Below, piece by piece: positions 1-7,118 of a DNA stretch of 26,919 nucleotides. A program made the translations under genes and the position numbers. A model generated the notes under the pieces. That model searched no databases. It worked only from the letters and a program-made list of their open reading frames with translations, and was not told where the DNA came from. This DNA comes from WHTB01 sp050699035 (lineage in GTDB: Bacteria > Actinomycetota > Actinomycetes > Propionibacteriales > Nocardioidaceae): positions 1 through 26,919 of the forward strand of contig JBOHDE010000023.1 in NCBI GenBank assembly GCA_050699035.1. Reading direction: 5' to 3'. Within the stretch, counting starts at the first letter, position 1; every line of letters starts with the position of its first letter.

Positions 1-633
1 GAAGCGCCGCCGGCGGACCGGCGCGAGAGCTGGCCGGTGTCGGCCAGCGCCACGATGTACGACGACGGCTTCATCACGGTGCGCCGCGACACGCTGACCG
101 GCCCGGACGGCTCGTCGTTCGACCGGGCGGTAGTGCAGCACGCCGACGCGGTCGGCGTACTCGTCCTCGACGACCAGGAGCGGCTGCTGCTGCTCGGGCA
201 GTACCGCCATGCCACCGGGCACCGGCTGCTCGAGCTGCCCGCGGGCCTGCTCGACGTACCCGGGGAGGACCCTCAGGCCGCGGCGGCCCGCGAGCTCGCG
301 GAGGAGGCCGACCTGCGGGCCACCGACTGGCGGGTGCTGGTCGACACGTTCTCCTCCCCGGGCTTCAGCACCGAGGCCTGGCGGGTGTTCCTGGTCCGCG
401 GGGTCAGCGCGGTCCCGGCCAGCGAGCAGTTCACCCGCGAGCACGAGGAGGCCGACCTCGAACGGCACTGGGTACCGCTCATCGAGGCCGTCGCTGCGGT
501 GCTCGAGGGGCGGCTCGGCAACCCGATGGCGGTGATGGCGGTGCTGGCCTGCTGGACCGTGCGCAACGGCCCCGGGTACGACTCCCTGCGTCGTCCGGAC
601 GCGGACTGGTCGACTCGGGTCGCACCGGCCTGA
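1..633 (+). CDS. NUDIX hydrolase, ADP-ribose pyrophosphatase type (5' end outside window)
   Basis: This is a NUDIX-fold pyrophosphohydrolase that probably cleaves ADP-ribose or a related nucleoside diphosphate sugar. The Nudix box is clear: an ELPAGLLD stretch is followed by GE, then RELAEEADL. The glycine that usually follows EEx is Asp here. A downstream SPGFS motif is typical of the ADP-ribose pyrophosphatase subgroup. A GTG at 37 could start translation, but the frame is open to base 1 and encodes ESWPV just upstream. Relatives carry a similar W-x-V segment near their N-terminus, so I infer that the true start lies before the window and the gene is 5'-partial. It ends 95 bases before ald with no obvious terminator. 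Substrate specificity is not readable from the sequence. Confidence 0.85.
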   Translation, partial: EAPPADRRESWPVSASATMYDDGFITVRRDTLTGPDGSSFDRAVVQHADAVGVLVLDDQERLLLLGQYRHATGHRLLELPAGLLDVPGEDPQAAAARELAEEADLRATDWRVLVDTFSSPGFSTEAWRVFLVRGVSAVPASEQFTREHEEADLERHWVPLIEAVAAVLEGRLGNPMAVMAVLACWTVRNGPGYDSLRRPDADWSTRVAPA

Positions 634-728
634 GGGCGGGTCTACACTCGCATCGCCACTCCACCGGAAGGGGTGGCCCAGCAGGGTGGACAGCAGGCGG
701 GGAACGACGCCGCGACAGGGAGACGGGC

Positions 729-1844
729 ATGAAGGTCGGGGTCCCGAAAGAGGTCAAGATCCACGAGTACCGCGTGGCCATCACCCCGTCGGGTGTCCAC
801 GAGCTCTCGGCGCACGGCCACGAGGTGTTTGTGGAGACGTCGGCGGGTGTCGGGTCGTCCATCCCGGACGAGGAGTTCGTCGCCGCCGGGGCCAAGATCC
901 TGCCCGACGCCGACGCCGTGTGGGAGACCGGTGACCTGATCTTGAAGGTGAAGGAGCCGGTGCCGGCGGAGCACCACCGGATGCGGGAAGGGCAGGTGCT
1001 GTTCACGTACCTGCACCTGGCCGCCTCCCGGGAGTGCACCGACGCACTGCTGGAGCGCGGGGTGACCGGCATCGCGTACGAGACCGTGCAGACTCCCGAC
1101 GGCGGACTGCCGCTGCTCGCGCCGATGAGCGAGGTGGCGGGACGGCTGGCCCCGCAGGTCGGTGCGTACCACCTGATGCGCTCCGGCGGCGGTCGTGGCG
1201 TGTTGATGGGCGGCGTGTCCGGCGTCTACGCGTGCAAGACCGTCGTGATCGGCGCCGGCGTGTCCGGGATGAACGCCGCGGCGATCGCGCTCGGCATGCA
1301 GGCCGAGGTGCTGCTGCTGGACAAGAACGTCGACCGGCTGCGGCAGGCCGACCGGATCTACCAGGGGCACCTGCAGACGGTCGCCTCGAACACCTTCGAG
1401 ATCGAGCGGGCCGTCGTCGACGCCGACCTGGTGATCGGCGCCGTACTCGTACCCGGTGCAAAGGCGCCGACGCTGGTCTCGAACGACCTGGTGTCGCGGA
1501 TGAAGCCGGGCGCGGTGCTCGTCGACATCTCGATCGACCAGGGCGGCTGCTTCGAGGACTCGCGGCCGACGACCCACGCCGAGCCGACGTACAAGGTGCA
1601 CGACACGGTGTTCTACTGCGTCGCGAACATGCCGGGCGCGGTCCCGCACACTTCCACGTACGCACTGACCAACGTCACCTTGCCGTACGCCGTCGCGTTG
1701 GCCGACAAGGGCTGGCAGCAGGCGCTGCGCGACGACCAGTGCCTGGCGCTCGGTCTCAACACGCACGCCGGCGCGCTCACCAACGGGCCGGTCGCCGACG
1801 CCCACGGCCTCGGCCACCGGGAGCTGGCGGAGGTGCTCGGCTGA
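729..1844 (+). CDS. ald: alanine dehydrogenase
   Basis: This is NAD-dependent alanine dehydrogenase, which interconverts L-alanine and pyruvate plus ammonia in the cytoplasm. The 371-residue length is standard. Key residues fall at the same positions as in the Mycobacterium tuberculosis enzyme: Lys75 in the KVKEP segment and His96 in TYLHL for pyruvate binding, the dinucleotide motif GAGVSG at 175-180, and Asp198 at the end of the second Rossmann strand. The ATG at 729 is preceded by AGGGAG. A TACACT hexamer near 644 could be a -10, and bases 656-676 can form a 7-bp stem (ccactcc/ggggtgg), but neither is secure. The stop codon overlaps the CTG proposed as the xerD start, so the two genes are probably translationally coupled. 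Confidence 0.97.
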   Translation: MKVGVPKEVKIHEYRVAITPSGVHELSAHGHEVFVETSAGVGSSIPDEEFVAAGAKILPDADAVWETGDLILKVKEPVPAEHHRMREGQVLFTYLHLAASRECTDALLERGVTGIAYETVQTPDGGLPLLAPMSEVAGRLAPQVGAYHLMRSGGGRGVLMGGVSGVYACKTVVIGAGVSGMNAAAIALGMQAEVLLLDKNVDRLRQADRIYQGHLQTVASNTFEIERAVVDADLVIGAVLVPGAKAPTLVSNDLVSRMKPGAVLVDISIDQGGCFEDSRPTTHAEPTYKVHDTVFYCVANMPGAVPHTSTYALTNVTLPYAVALADKGWQQALRDDQCLALGLNTHAGALTNGPVADAHGLGHRELAEVLG

Positions 1845-2770
1845 CCGGTCCGACAGCGCTCCAGCAGACGCTGCGCACGTACCTCGACCACCTCACCGTC
1901 GAGCGCGGGCTGGCGGGCAATACCGTGTCGTCGTACCGGCGCGATCTGCGGCGCTATGTCCAGTTCCTGGGTGTACGGGGCATTGCCGAGCCGTCCGCGG
2001 TCGCCGAGCGCGACGTCACGGAGTTCCTGATGGGGCTGCGCGAGGGCGACTCCGACCATTCACCGCTCGGCGCCGGCAGCGCGGCCCGCGCCGTAGTCGC
2101 GGTGCGGGGGTTCCACCGGTTCGTGCTGCGCGAAGGGCTCGCCACGACTGACCCGGCGGCTGGGGTGCGCCCGCCGACGCCACCCAAGCGACTGCCGAAG
2201 GCACTGCCTGTCCATGACGTCACCCGGCTGCTGGAGACCGCGGGCGCGCCCGGCACTACGCTGGCGCTGCGCGACCGCGCCCTGCTCGAGCTGCTGTACG
2301 GCACGGGGGCGCGGATCTCGGAGGCGGTCGGTCTCGACGTCGACGACCTCGACCTGGACGCCGCGGCGGTGCGGCTGCGGGGCAAGGGCGGCAAGGAGCG
2401 GGTCGTCCCGGTGGGTTCGTACGCCCGCGACGCCGTGTCGGCGTACCTCGTCCGGGCCAGGCCGCAGCTGACCGGTGCAGGCGGGGGACCAGCGGTCTTC
2501 CTCAACGCCCGCGGTGGCCGGTTGTCCCGGCAGAGTGCGTGGACCGTGCTCCGCTCCGCGGCCGACCGGGCGGGCGTCACGGCCGAGGTGTCGCCGCATA
2601 CCCTTCGGCACTCCTTCGCCACCCACCTGATCGACGGCGGCGCCGACGTCCGGGTGGTCCAGGAGCTGCTCGGCCATGCGTCGGTGACGACGACCCAGGT
2701 CTATACGTTGGTCACGGTCGACTCGCTGCGTGAGGTGTATGCCGCGTCTCATCCGCGCGCCCGCGGCTGA
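1841..2770 (+). CDS. xerD: tyrosine recombinase XerD, probable CTG start
   Basis: XerD acts with XerC at dif to resolve chromosome dimers at division. The N-terminal SAM-like core-binding domain covers roughly residues 7-98 and the catalytic domain 120-305. All catalytic residues are present: Arg158 (TGARISE), Lys182 (GKGGKE), His253 and Arg256 (HTLRH), His279 (LGHAS) and nucleophile Tyr288 (TTQVYTLV). The start is unusual. No ATG, GTG or TTG lies in frame near the expected N-terminus. The CTG at 1841 overlaps the ald stop (CTGA), has GGAGG seven bases upstream at 1829-1833, and gives 309 residues, the normal family length. The open frame extends far upstream, but only as a shadow of ald. Dedicated XerC/XerD assignment is by position and similarity; a plain Xer paralogue is the alternative. 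Confidence 0.92.
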   Translation: MTGPTALQQTLRTYLDHLTVERGLAGNTVSSYRRDLRRYVQFLGVRGIAEPSAVAERDVTEFLMGLREGDSDHSPLGAGSAARAVVAVRGFHRFVLREGLATTDPAAGVRPPTPPKRLPKALPVHDVTRLLETAGAPGTTLALRDRALLELLYGTGARISEAVGLDVDDLDLDAAAVRLRGKGGKERVVPVGSYARDAVSAYLVRARPQLTGAGGGPAVFLNARGGRLSRQSAWTVLRSAADRAGVTAEVSPHTLRHSFATHLIDGGADVRVVQELLGHASVTTTQVYTLVTVDSLREVYAASHPRARG

Positions 2771-2796
2771 GCCTCGGCGAGGTTGCCCGCCGAGGC
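2771..2796 (+). terminator. hairpin directly after xerD
   Basis: A perfect 9-bp stem (gcctcggcg / cgccgaggc) with an 8-base loop begins on the base after the xerD stop codon. There is no T-run, as is common for hairpin terminators in high-GC actinomycetes. It probably ends the ald-xerD transcript and insulates the parA promoter. Confidence 0.55.
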
Positions 2797-2811
2797 GTGT
2801 CGTCCCCAGAT

Positions 2812-2863
2812 TTATGCACAGGTCGTGCCAGGGTTGTGTACGTAGCACCTGGGCGTATGCACA
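2812..2863 (+). promoter_or_regulatory. DnaA-box match with a second near-match
   Basis: TTATGCACA at 2812-2820 fits the DnaA box consensus TTATNCACA exactly. GTATGCACA at 2855-2863 differs by one base. The two are in the same orientation, 43 bp apart, and both are followed by G. They lie between the xerD hairpin and the promoter of the ParA-like gene. Binding by DnaA is inference from the consensus only. Confidence 0.4.
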
Positions 2864-2878
2864 GATCGCCCGGCCGCC

Positions 2879-2908
2879 TTGAGAAGCGCTCGGCGCACCG
2901 CCTAGGCT
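2879..2908 (+). promoter_or_regulatory. promoter of the parA-scpAB operon
   Basis: TTGAGA (2879-2884) and TAGGCT (2903-2908) are separated by 18 bp. They resemble a vegetative actinomycete -35/-10 pair (TTGACA and TAnnnT). Transcription would start near 2915, leaving an untranslated leader of about 60 bases that contains the 2943-2958 palindrome. A smaller inverted repeat, gcccac-ac-gtgggc, lies at 2923-2936. Confidence 0.5.
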
Positions 2909-2942
2909 CGCGCGAGATCGGCGCCCACACGTGGGCACACAG

Positions 2943-2958
2943 CGCCGACATGTCGGCG
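2943..2958. promoter_or_regulatory. 16-bp perfect palindrome before the ParA-like gene
   Basis: CGCCGACATGTCGGCG is a perfect 16-bp palindrome lying 17 bases before the chosen GTG start and downstream of the predicted promoter. Its position suits a repressor operator, possibly autoregulatory, or an RNA hairpin in the leader. No binding protein can be named from sequence. Confidence 0.4.
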
Positions 2959-2975
2959 GAGAGGTGAGGCGGGTC

Positions 2976-4040
2976 GTGGACGAGTCGACAAACAGCACCT
3001 CGCAGTTCGGAGGCTCCACCGCCTCGGAGATGCCGCCGGTCTACCCTCCCGACGCGTGGCAGCCGACCTTGCCATCCGCCAACCCCGACCCCGAGGCGTC
3101 CGTGACCGCGATGCAACCCGCCCCAGTAACTGGCCCAGTGACTGGCACCGTGACCCCGGTGACTGGCCCGGAGGAGACCGAGCTGGCGCCTCCTGCCGGC
3201 GACGTCGGACCGACCGGACGACCCCTGCCCGACCTGCCGACGCCGGAGCCGGTGCATGAGCACGGCCCCGCGCGGGTGATCTCGATGTGCAACCAGAAGG
3301 GTGGCGTGGGCAAGACCACAACCACGATCAACCTCGGCGCCGCACTCGCGGAGTACGGCCGCAAGGTGCTGCTCGTCGACTTCGACCCGCAGGGCTCGCT
3401 GTCGGTGGGCCTCGGTCTCAACCCGCACGAGATGGACCTGACCATCTACGACCTGCTGCTGAGCCGGGACTACAAGATCGACGAGGTGATCAGGCCGACC
3501 GGCATCGACGGGCTCGACATCCTGCCGTCCAACATCGACCTGTCGGCGGCCGAGGTGCAGCTGGTCCAGGAGGTGGCCCGCGAGCAGACGCTCTCCCGGG
3601 TGCTCGAGCCGGTGATGGCCGACTACGACATCGTGCTGATCGACTGCCAGCCGTCGCTCGGCCTGCTGACGATCAACGCGTTGACCGCCTCCGATGGTGT
3701 CGTCGTGCCGCTTGAGTGCGAGTACTTCGCCTTGCGCGGCGTCGCGCTGCTGAAGCACACCATTGACAAGGTGACCGAGCGGCTCAACCCGCGGCTGCGG
3801 ATCGACGGGCTGCTCGGCACCATGTTCGACGGCCGCACACTGCACGGGCGTGAGGTGCTGCAGCGGCTGGTGGACGCGTGGGGAGAGGATGTCTTCCACA
3901 CCGTCATCAGGCGTACGGTGAAGTTCTCGGACTCCACCGTGGCCGGTGAGCCGATCACGACGTACGCCGGCACGTCGGCCGGCGCGGAGTCGTACCGCCA
4001 GCTGGCGAGGGAGGTGCTCGCGCGTTGTCCCGACGAGTGA
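2976..4040 (+). CDS. ParA/Soj-like ATPase of the scpAB operon
   Basis: This is a Walker-type ParA ATPase. About 100 N-terminal residues rich in Pro, Thr and Ser are followed by the ATPase fold. The deviant Walker A KGGVGKT is at residues 108-114, DFDPQGS follows as the switch I region, and LIDCQPSLG as Walker B. The longer reading from a GTG at 2931 would add 15 residues but lies inside the leader repeats. I prefer GTG 2976, preceded by AGGCGGG. The N-terminal segment contains a short run of PVTG units. The gene heads a set of overlapping genes leading into scpA and scpB, and it is not beside a parB gene. It is therefore probably the second, orphan-type ParA seen next to scpAB in actinobacteria, with a role in chromosome organisation or positioning. 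Confidence 0.88.
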   Translation: MDESTNSTSQFGGSTASEMPPVYPPDAWQPTLPSANPDPEASVTAMQPAPVTGPVTGTVTPVTGPEETELAPPAGDVGPTGRPLPDLPTPEPVHEHGPARVISMCNQKGGVGKTTTTINLGAALAEYGRKVLLVDFDPQGSLSVGLGLNPHEMDLTIYDLLLSRDYKIDEVIRPTGIDGLDILPSNIDLSAAEVQLVQEVAREQTLSRVLEPVMADYDIVLIDCQPSLGLLTINALTASDGVVVPLECEYFALRGVALLKHTIDKVTERLNPRLRIDGLLGTMFDGRTLHGREVLQRLVDAWGEDVFHTVIRRTVKFSDSTVAGEPITTYAGTSAGAESYRQLAREVLARCPDE

Positions 4041-4459
4041 GCCTGCCCGGCGCCGACGAGCTGTTCCGGGCGACCACGCACGACGAGGACATCGCAGCAA
4101 GCACCGAGGCACCGACGGAGCCGGCCACCGCTGAGCCGCCCGTCCCCGCTGGACCGCCGTCGGTCGAGCCGGTGGCGGTCGACGAGGCGCGAAGATCTGA
4201 CCCAGGATCGGACTCTGGGCCGGACGTTGGTCCGGGCCGGCAGGCGAGCGGTCGGGTCAGGCACGACGAGAAGATGACCATCTACGTCACCGCCGACGAG
4301 CTGCTCGACATCGAGCAGGCCCGGCTGGTGCTCCGCCGTTCGCTCGGCGGCGCCGTCGACCGTGGCCGGCTGGTCCGGGCCGCCGTCGCGATGGCGCTCG
4401 CCGACCTGGACGAGAACGGCGACGAGTCCGAGCTCAGCCGTCGATTGAGCGGCACGTGA
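4025..4459 (+). CDS. conserved small protein between ParA and ScpA, RHH-like C-terminus
   Basis: I do not recognise a named family for this 144-residue protein. A short N-terminal stretch (RRVSLPGADELFRAT) precedes a long acidic, Pro/Ala-rich linker. The last 60 or so residues look folded: a strand (MTIYVTAD), a helix and a second helix, the order of a ribbon-helix-helix DNA-binding unit. The start is TTG 4025, ten bases after GAGGGAGG and overlapping parA by 16 bases. A GTG at 4037 overlapping the parA stop is the alternative. The gene overlaps scpA by four bases. The arrangement suggests a DNA-binding partner for the neighbouring ParA in place of ParB, which is inference from position and predicted secondary structure. 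Confidence 0.75.
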   Translation: MSRRVSLPGADELFRATTHDEDIAASTEAPTEPATAEPPVPAGPPSVEPVAVDEARRSDPGSDSGPDVGPGRQASGRVRHDEKMTIYVTADELLDIEQARLVLRRSLGGAVDRGRLVRAAVAMALADLDENGDESELSRRLSGT

Positions 4460-5304
4460 CGACAGACCAGTTCGCCGTACACCTGGACAACTTCGAAGGC
4501 CCGTTCGACCTGCTGCTCGGCCTGATCGCCAAGCACAAGCTGGACATCACCGAAGTGGCGCTGTCTCGGGTCACGAACGAGTTCATCGCCCATGTCAAGG
4601 CACGGGGGCCGGAGTGGGACCTCGAGCAGACCTCGCAGTTCTTGGTGGTCGCATCCACGTTGCTGGACCTGAAGGCGGCCCGGCTGCTGCCGCAGGCCGA
4701 GGTGGAGGACGAGGACGACCTGGCGTTGCTGGAGGCCCGGGACCTGCTGTTCGCGCGGCTGCTGCAGTACCGCGCGTTCAAGCAGGTGGCCGCCCAGCTG
4801 AGTGCCCGGCTGGCCGCCGAGTCCCGCCGGGCACCGCGCGCGGTCGGGCTGGAGGAGCGGTACGCCGGGCTGTTGCCCGAGGTGCTGATCGGGCTCGGGA
4901 TCGACGAGCTCGCGCTGCTGGCGGCGAAGGCGCTCGCGCCCAAGCCCGTGCCGGTCCTCGGGCTGGCCCACCTGCACGCCCCGAAGGTGAGCGTCCGTGA
5001 GCAGGCGGCGATCCTGGTGGATCGGCTGCGGCGCAGCGGGTCGGTGTCGTTCCGTACCCTCGCCGCGGACTCGCCCGACACGCTGACCACGGTGGCCCGG
5101 TTCCTGGCCGTGCTGGAGCTCTACCGGGAGGGCGCGGTGTCGTTCGACCAGGTCACCCCGCTCGGCGAGCTGCACATCCGGTGGACCGGCTCCGACGAGG
5201 CGGCGATCGACGACATCGACGAGTTCGAGGGTACGCCGGAGGCGGAGCCCCCGACCGTAGAGGAGAAGGAAACCGATGAGCGAGCAGCCAGTCAGCCGGC
5301 CTGA
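4456..5304 (+). CDS. scpA: segregation and condensation protein A
   Basis: ScpA is the kleisin subunit that bridges the SMC dimer heads in the bacterial condensin complex. The N-terminal half carries the family signature (FEGPFDLLLGLI, then KLDITEVAL) and the following LVVASTLLDLKAARLLP helix. The C-terminal winged-helix segment is near residues 180-250. The 282-residue length is typical for actinobacteria. The GTG start at 4456 overlaps the preceding stop (GTGA). The 3' end overlaps scpB by 29 bases in a different frame, so production of the two condensin subunits is probably coupled. Confidence 0.95.
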   Translation: MTTDQFAVHLDNFEGPFDLLLGLIAKHKLDITEVALSRVTNEFIAHVKARGPEWDLEQTSQFLVVASTLLDLKAARLLPQAEVEDEDDLALLEARDLLFARLLQYRAFKQVAAQLSARLAAESRRAPRAVGLEERYAGLLPEVLIGLGIDELALLAAKALAPKPVPVLGLAHLHAPKVSVREQAAILVDRLRRSGSVSFRTLAADSPDTLTTVARFLAVLELYREGAVSFDQVTPLGELHIRWTGSDEAAIDDIDEFEGTPEAEPPTVEEKETDERAASQPA

Positions 5305-5929
5305 CGACGTCCTGGTCGACCCTGCACCCGCCCTGGCGCCGGCCTTGGAGGCGGTGCTGATGGTGACCGACCAGCCGCTCGACCACCTCACCTTGGCGCA
5401 GGCGGTCGGCCACCCGCCGCAGCAGGTCGAGCGCGCGCTGGCCGACCTGGCGGAGTCCTACACCGCGGACGGTCGGGGCTTCGACCTGCGCAACGTGGCC
5501 GGCGGCTGGCGCTTCTACACCCGCGAGGACTACGCGCCGATCGTGGAGAAGTACGTCCTCGACGGCCAGCAGGCCCGGCTCACCCAGGCGGCACTCGAGA
5601 CGCTCGCCGTGGTGGCGTACCGGCAGCCGGTCAGCCGGGCCAGGGTGTCGGCGATCCGTGGCGTCAACGTCGACGGGGTGATGCGCACCCTGCTGACCCG
5701 CGGGCTGGTCGAGGAGGCGGGCACCGACGCCGAGACCGGCGCGATCCTGTACAAGACGTCGGCCTACTTCATGGAGCGGATGGGGCTCGGGTCGCTGGAC
5801 GAGCTCCCGCCGCTGGCGCCGCTGCTGCCGGAGATGTCGGACCTGGAGGCCGACCTCGACACGCCCGAGGCCGTCCCGACGCGTGCGGACCCGGGTCCGG
5901 CGGAGCCGGCGCCACGTCTCGATGGCTGA
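5276..5929 (+). CDS. scpB: segregation and condensation protein B
   Basis: ScpB is the winged-helix (kite) subunit that binds the middle of ScpA in the SMC complex. The family pattern is present: LEAVLMVTDQPL near the N-terminus, then GGWRFYTRED, the conserved LSQAALETLAVVAYRQP-type helix (here TQAALETLAVVAYRQP), and SRARVSAIRGVN. The start is an ATG with a strong AGGAGAAGG site inside scpA. The C-terminal tail after about residue 185 is acidic, Pro-rich and probably disordered. The last eight bases overlap the rluB start. Confidence 0.95.
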   Translation: MSEQPVSRPDDVLVDPAPALAPALEAVLMVTDQPLDHLTLAQAVGHPPQQVERALADLAESYTADGRGFDLRNVAGGWRFYTREDYAPIVEKYVLDGQQARLTQAALETLAVVAYRQPVSRARVSAIRGVNVDGVMRTLLTRGLVEEAGTDAETGAILYKTSAYFMERMGLGSLDELPPLAPLLPEMSDLEADLDTPEAVPTRADPGPAEPAPRLDG

Positions 5930-6680
5930 GCCCGACTCCGACGCTGGGTCCGAGCCGGTCGGCGTACGCCTGCAGAAGGTGCTCGCCGCGTCCGGCATCG
6001 CCAGCCGGAGGGGCTGCGAGGAGCTGATGTCGGCGGGGCGGGTCGAGGTCGACGGCGAGGTCGTCACCCGCCTCGGCGTCCGCGTCGACCCCGAGACCGC
6101 CCTCATCCGGGTCGACGGCAAACGGCTGCCGACCGCGTCGCGGCACGTCTATGTCGTGCTCAACAAGCCGCGCGGGGTGGTCAGCACGATGGCCGACCCG
6201 CAGGGCCGCCGGACCCTGTCCGACCTGGTCGCTGACCGCCCGGAGCGGTTGTTCCACGTCGGGCGGCTCGACACCGACACCGAGGGCCTGATCCTGCTCA
6301 CCAACGACGGCGAGTTCGCGCACCGGATGGCCCATCCGTCGTTCGGCGTCCTGAAGACGTACGTCGCCGAGGTGAAGGGGCCGGTCACCGGCAAGGTCGG
6401 CCGGGCGCTGCGGGCCGGGGTGACGCTGGAGGATGGACCGGTCAGCGTCGACGGCTTCCGGGTGATCGAGGCCGGCGGGCGGCGGGCGATCGTCGAGGTG
6501 GTGCTGCACGAAGGTCGCAAGCACATCGTCCGGCGGCTGCTCGCGCACGTCGGGCACCCGGTGCAACGGCTGTCGCGGACGGCGATCGGTCCGGTCCGCG
6601 TCGGTGACCTGCGGACCGGTCAGCACCGCGAGCTGACCCGGTCCGAGCTCGGGGCGCTGCTGGACGAGACAGGGCTCTGA
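5922..6680 (+). CDS. rluB: 23S rRNA pseudouridine synthase, RluB family
   Basis: This enzyme of the RsuA/RluB/E/F family isomerises uridine in rRNA (RluB acts near the peptidyl transferase centre in 23S rRNA). An S4 RNA-binding domain covers residues 15-62 (VRLQKVLAASGIASRR). The catalytic motif GRLDTDTEGL follows, with the active Asp at 117. I chose ATG 5922, which overlaps the scpB stop and gives 252 residues. An upstream GTG at 5883 would add 13 Arg-rich residues that relatives lack. The precise target uridine is assumed from homology. The scpB-rluB order is common in Gram-positive bacteria. Confidence 0.92.
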   Translation: MAEPDSDAGSEPVGVRLQKVLAASGIASRRGCEELMSAGRVEVDGEVVTRLGVRVDPETALIRVDGKRLPTASRHVYVVLNKPRGVVSTMADPQGRRTLSDLVADRPERLFHVGRLDTDTEGLILLTNDGEFAHRMAHPSFGVLKTYVAEVKGPVTGKVGRALRAGVTLEDGPVSVDGFRVIEAGGRRAIVEVVLHEGRKHIVRRLLAHVGHPVQRLSRTAIGPVRVGDLRTGQHRELTRSELGALLDETGL

Positions 6681-6698
6681 GCGGGTCCCCGGCCCCGT

Positions 6699-6726
6699 TA
6701 GGGTTGGGTGTCCGACCAGCGGACAC
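6699..6726 (+). promoter_or_regulatory. -10 hexamer and leader hairpin before aroH
   Basis: TAGGGT (6699-6704) fits an actinomycete -10. It is followed by a perfect 7-bp inverted repeat, gtgtccg/cggacac, at 6708-6714 and 6720-6726 with a 5-base loop. The hairpin ends three bases before the AGGAGG site of aroH, so it could be an operator or an RNA element affecting translation. No convincing -35 is visible. Confidence 0.35.
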
Positions 6727-6740
6727 GACAGGAGGAGACG

Positions 6741-7118
6741 GTGGCGCTACGAGCCGTGCGCGGGGCAACACAGCTCGAGGTGGACGAACGGGAGCACCTG
6801 CTGGCGCGCGTCGCCGAGCTGGTGACCGTGATGATGGAGTACAACAACCTGACCACCGACGACCTGGTCAGCATCATCTTCACCGCCACCGGTGACCTGC
6901 ACTCCGACTACCCGGCGTACGCCGCACGCCAGATGGGTCTCGTCGACGTCCCGCTGATCTGCACCCGGGAGCTCGAGATCGAGGGCGGGATGCCCCGGGT
7001 GGTCCGCGTCCTGGCGCACATCGACACCGAGCTGACCCGGGCCGACATCACCCACGTCTACCTGCATGGAGCCGCCGCCCTGCGCCGCGACCTGACCCAC
7101 GTGCGGGCCGACCCGTGA
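6741..7118 (+). CDS. aroH: chorismate mutase, AroH class
   Basis: This is a monofunctional chorismate mutase of the small trimeric AroH class, converting chorismate to prephenate. Aligned by eye with the Bacillus subtilis enzyme, the active-site residues are all present: Arg7, Glu77, Arg89, Tyr107 and Arg115 (Bacillus Arg7, Glu78, Arg90, Tyr108, Arg116). The GTG at 6741 lies five bases after a perfect AGGAGG and gives 125 residues, close to the 127 of Bacillus. An upstream GTG at 6708 is rejected because it falls in the leader hairpin. The stop overlaps the tyrA start, so the mutase feeds prephenate directly to its coupled neighbour. Confidence 0.95.
   Translation: MALRAVRGATQLEVDEREHLLARVAELVTVMMEYNNLTTDDLVSIIFTATGDLHSDYPAYAARQMGLVDVPLICTRELEIEGGMPRVVRVLAHIDTELTRADITHVYLHGAAALRRDLTHVRADP

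Noticed and set aside
642..1817. Long minus-strand open frame opposite ald
   Set aside because: High-GC codon bias opens antisense frames; the translation is His/Arg/Val-rich without motifs, and ald is certain.
1034..1840. Open frame continuous with xerD running through ald
   Set aside because: This is a shadow of ald; the Arg-rich translation has no family features, and xerD starts at the ald stop.
2712..4112. 466-codon minus-strand frame opposite the ParA-like gene
   Set aside because: Antisense shadow of a gene with clear Walker motifs.
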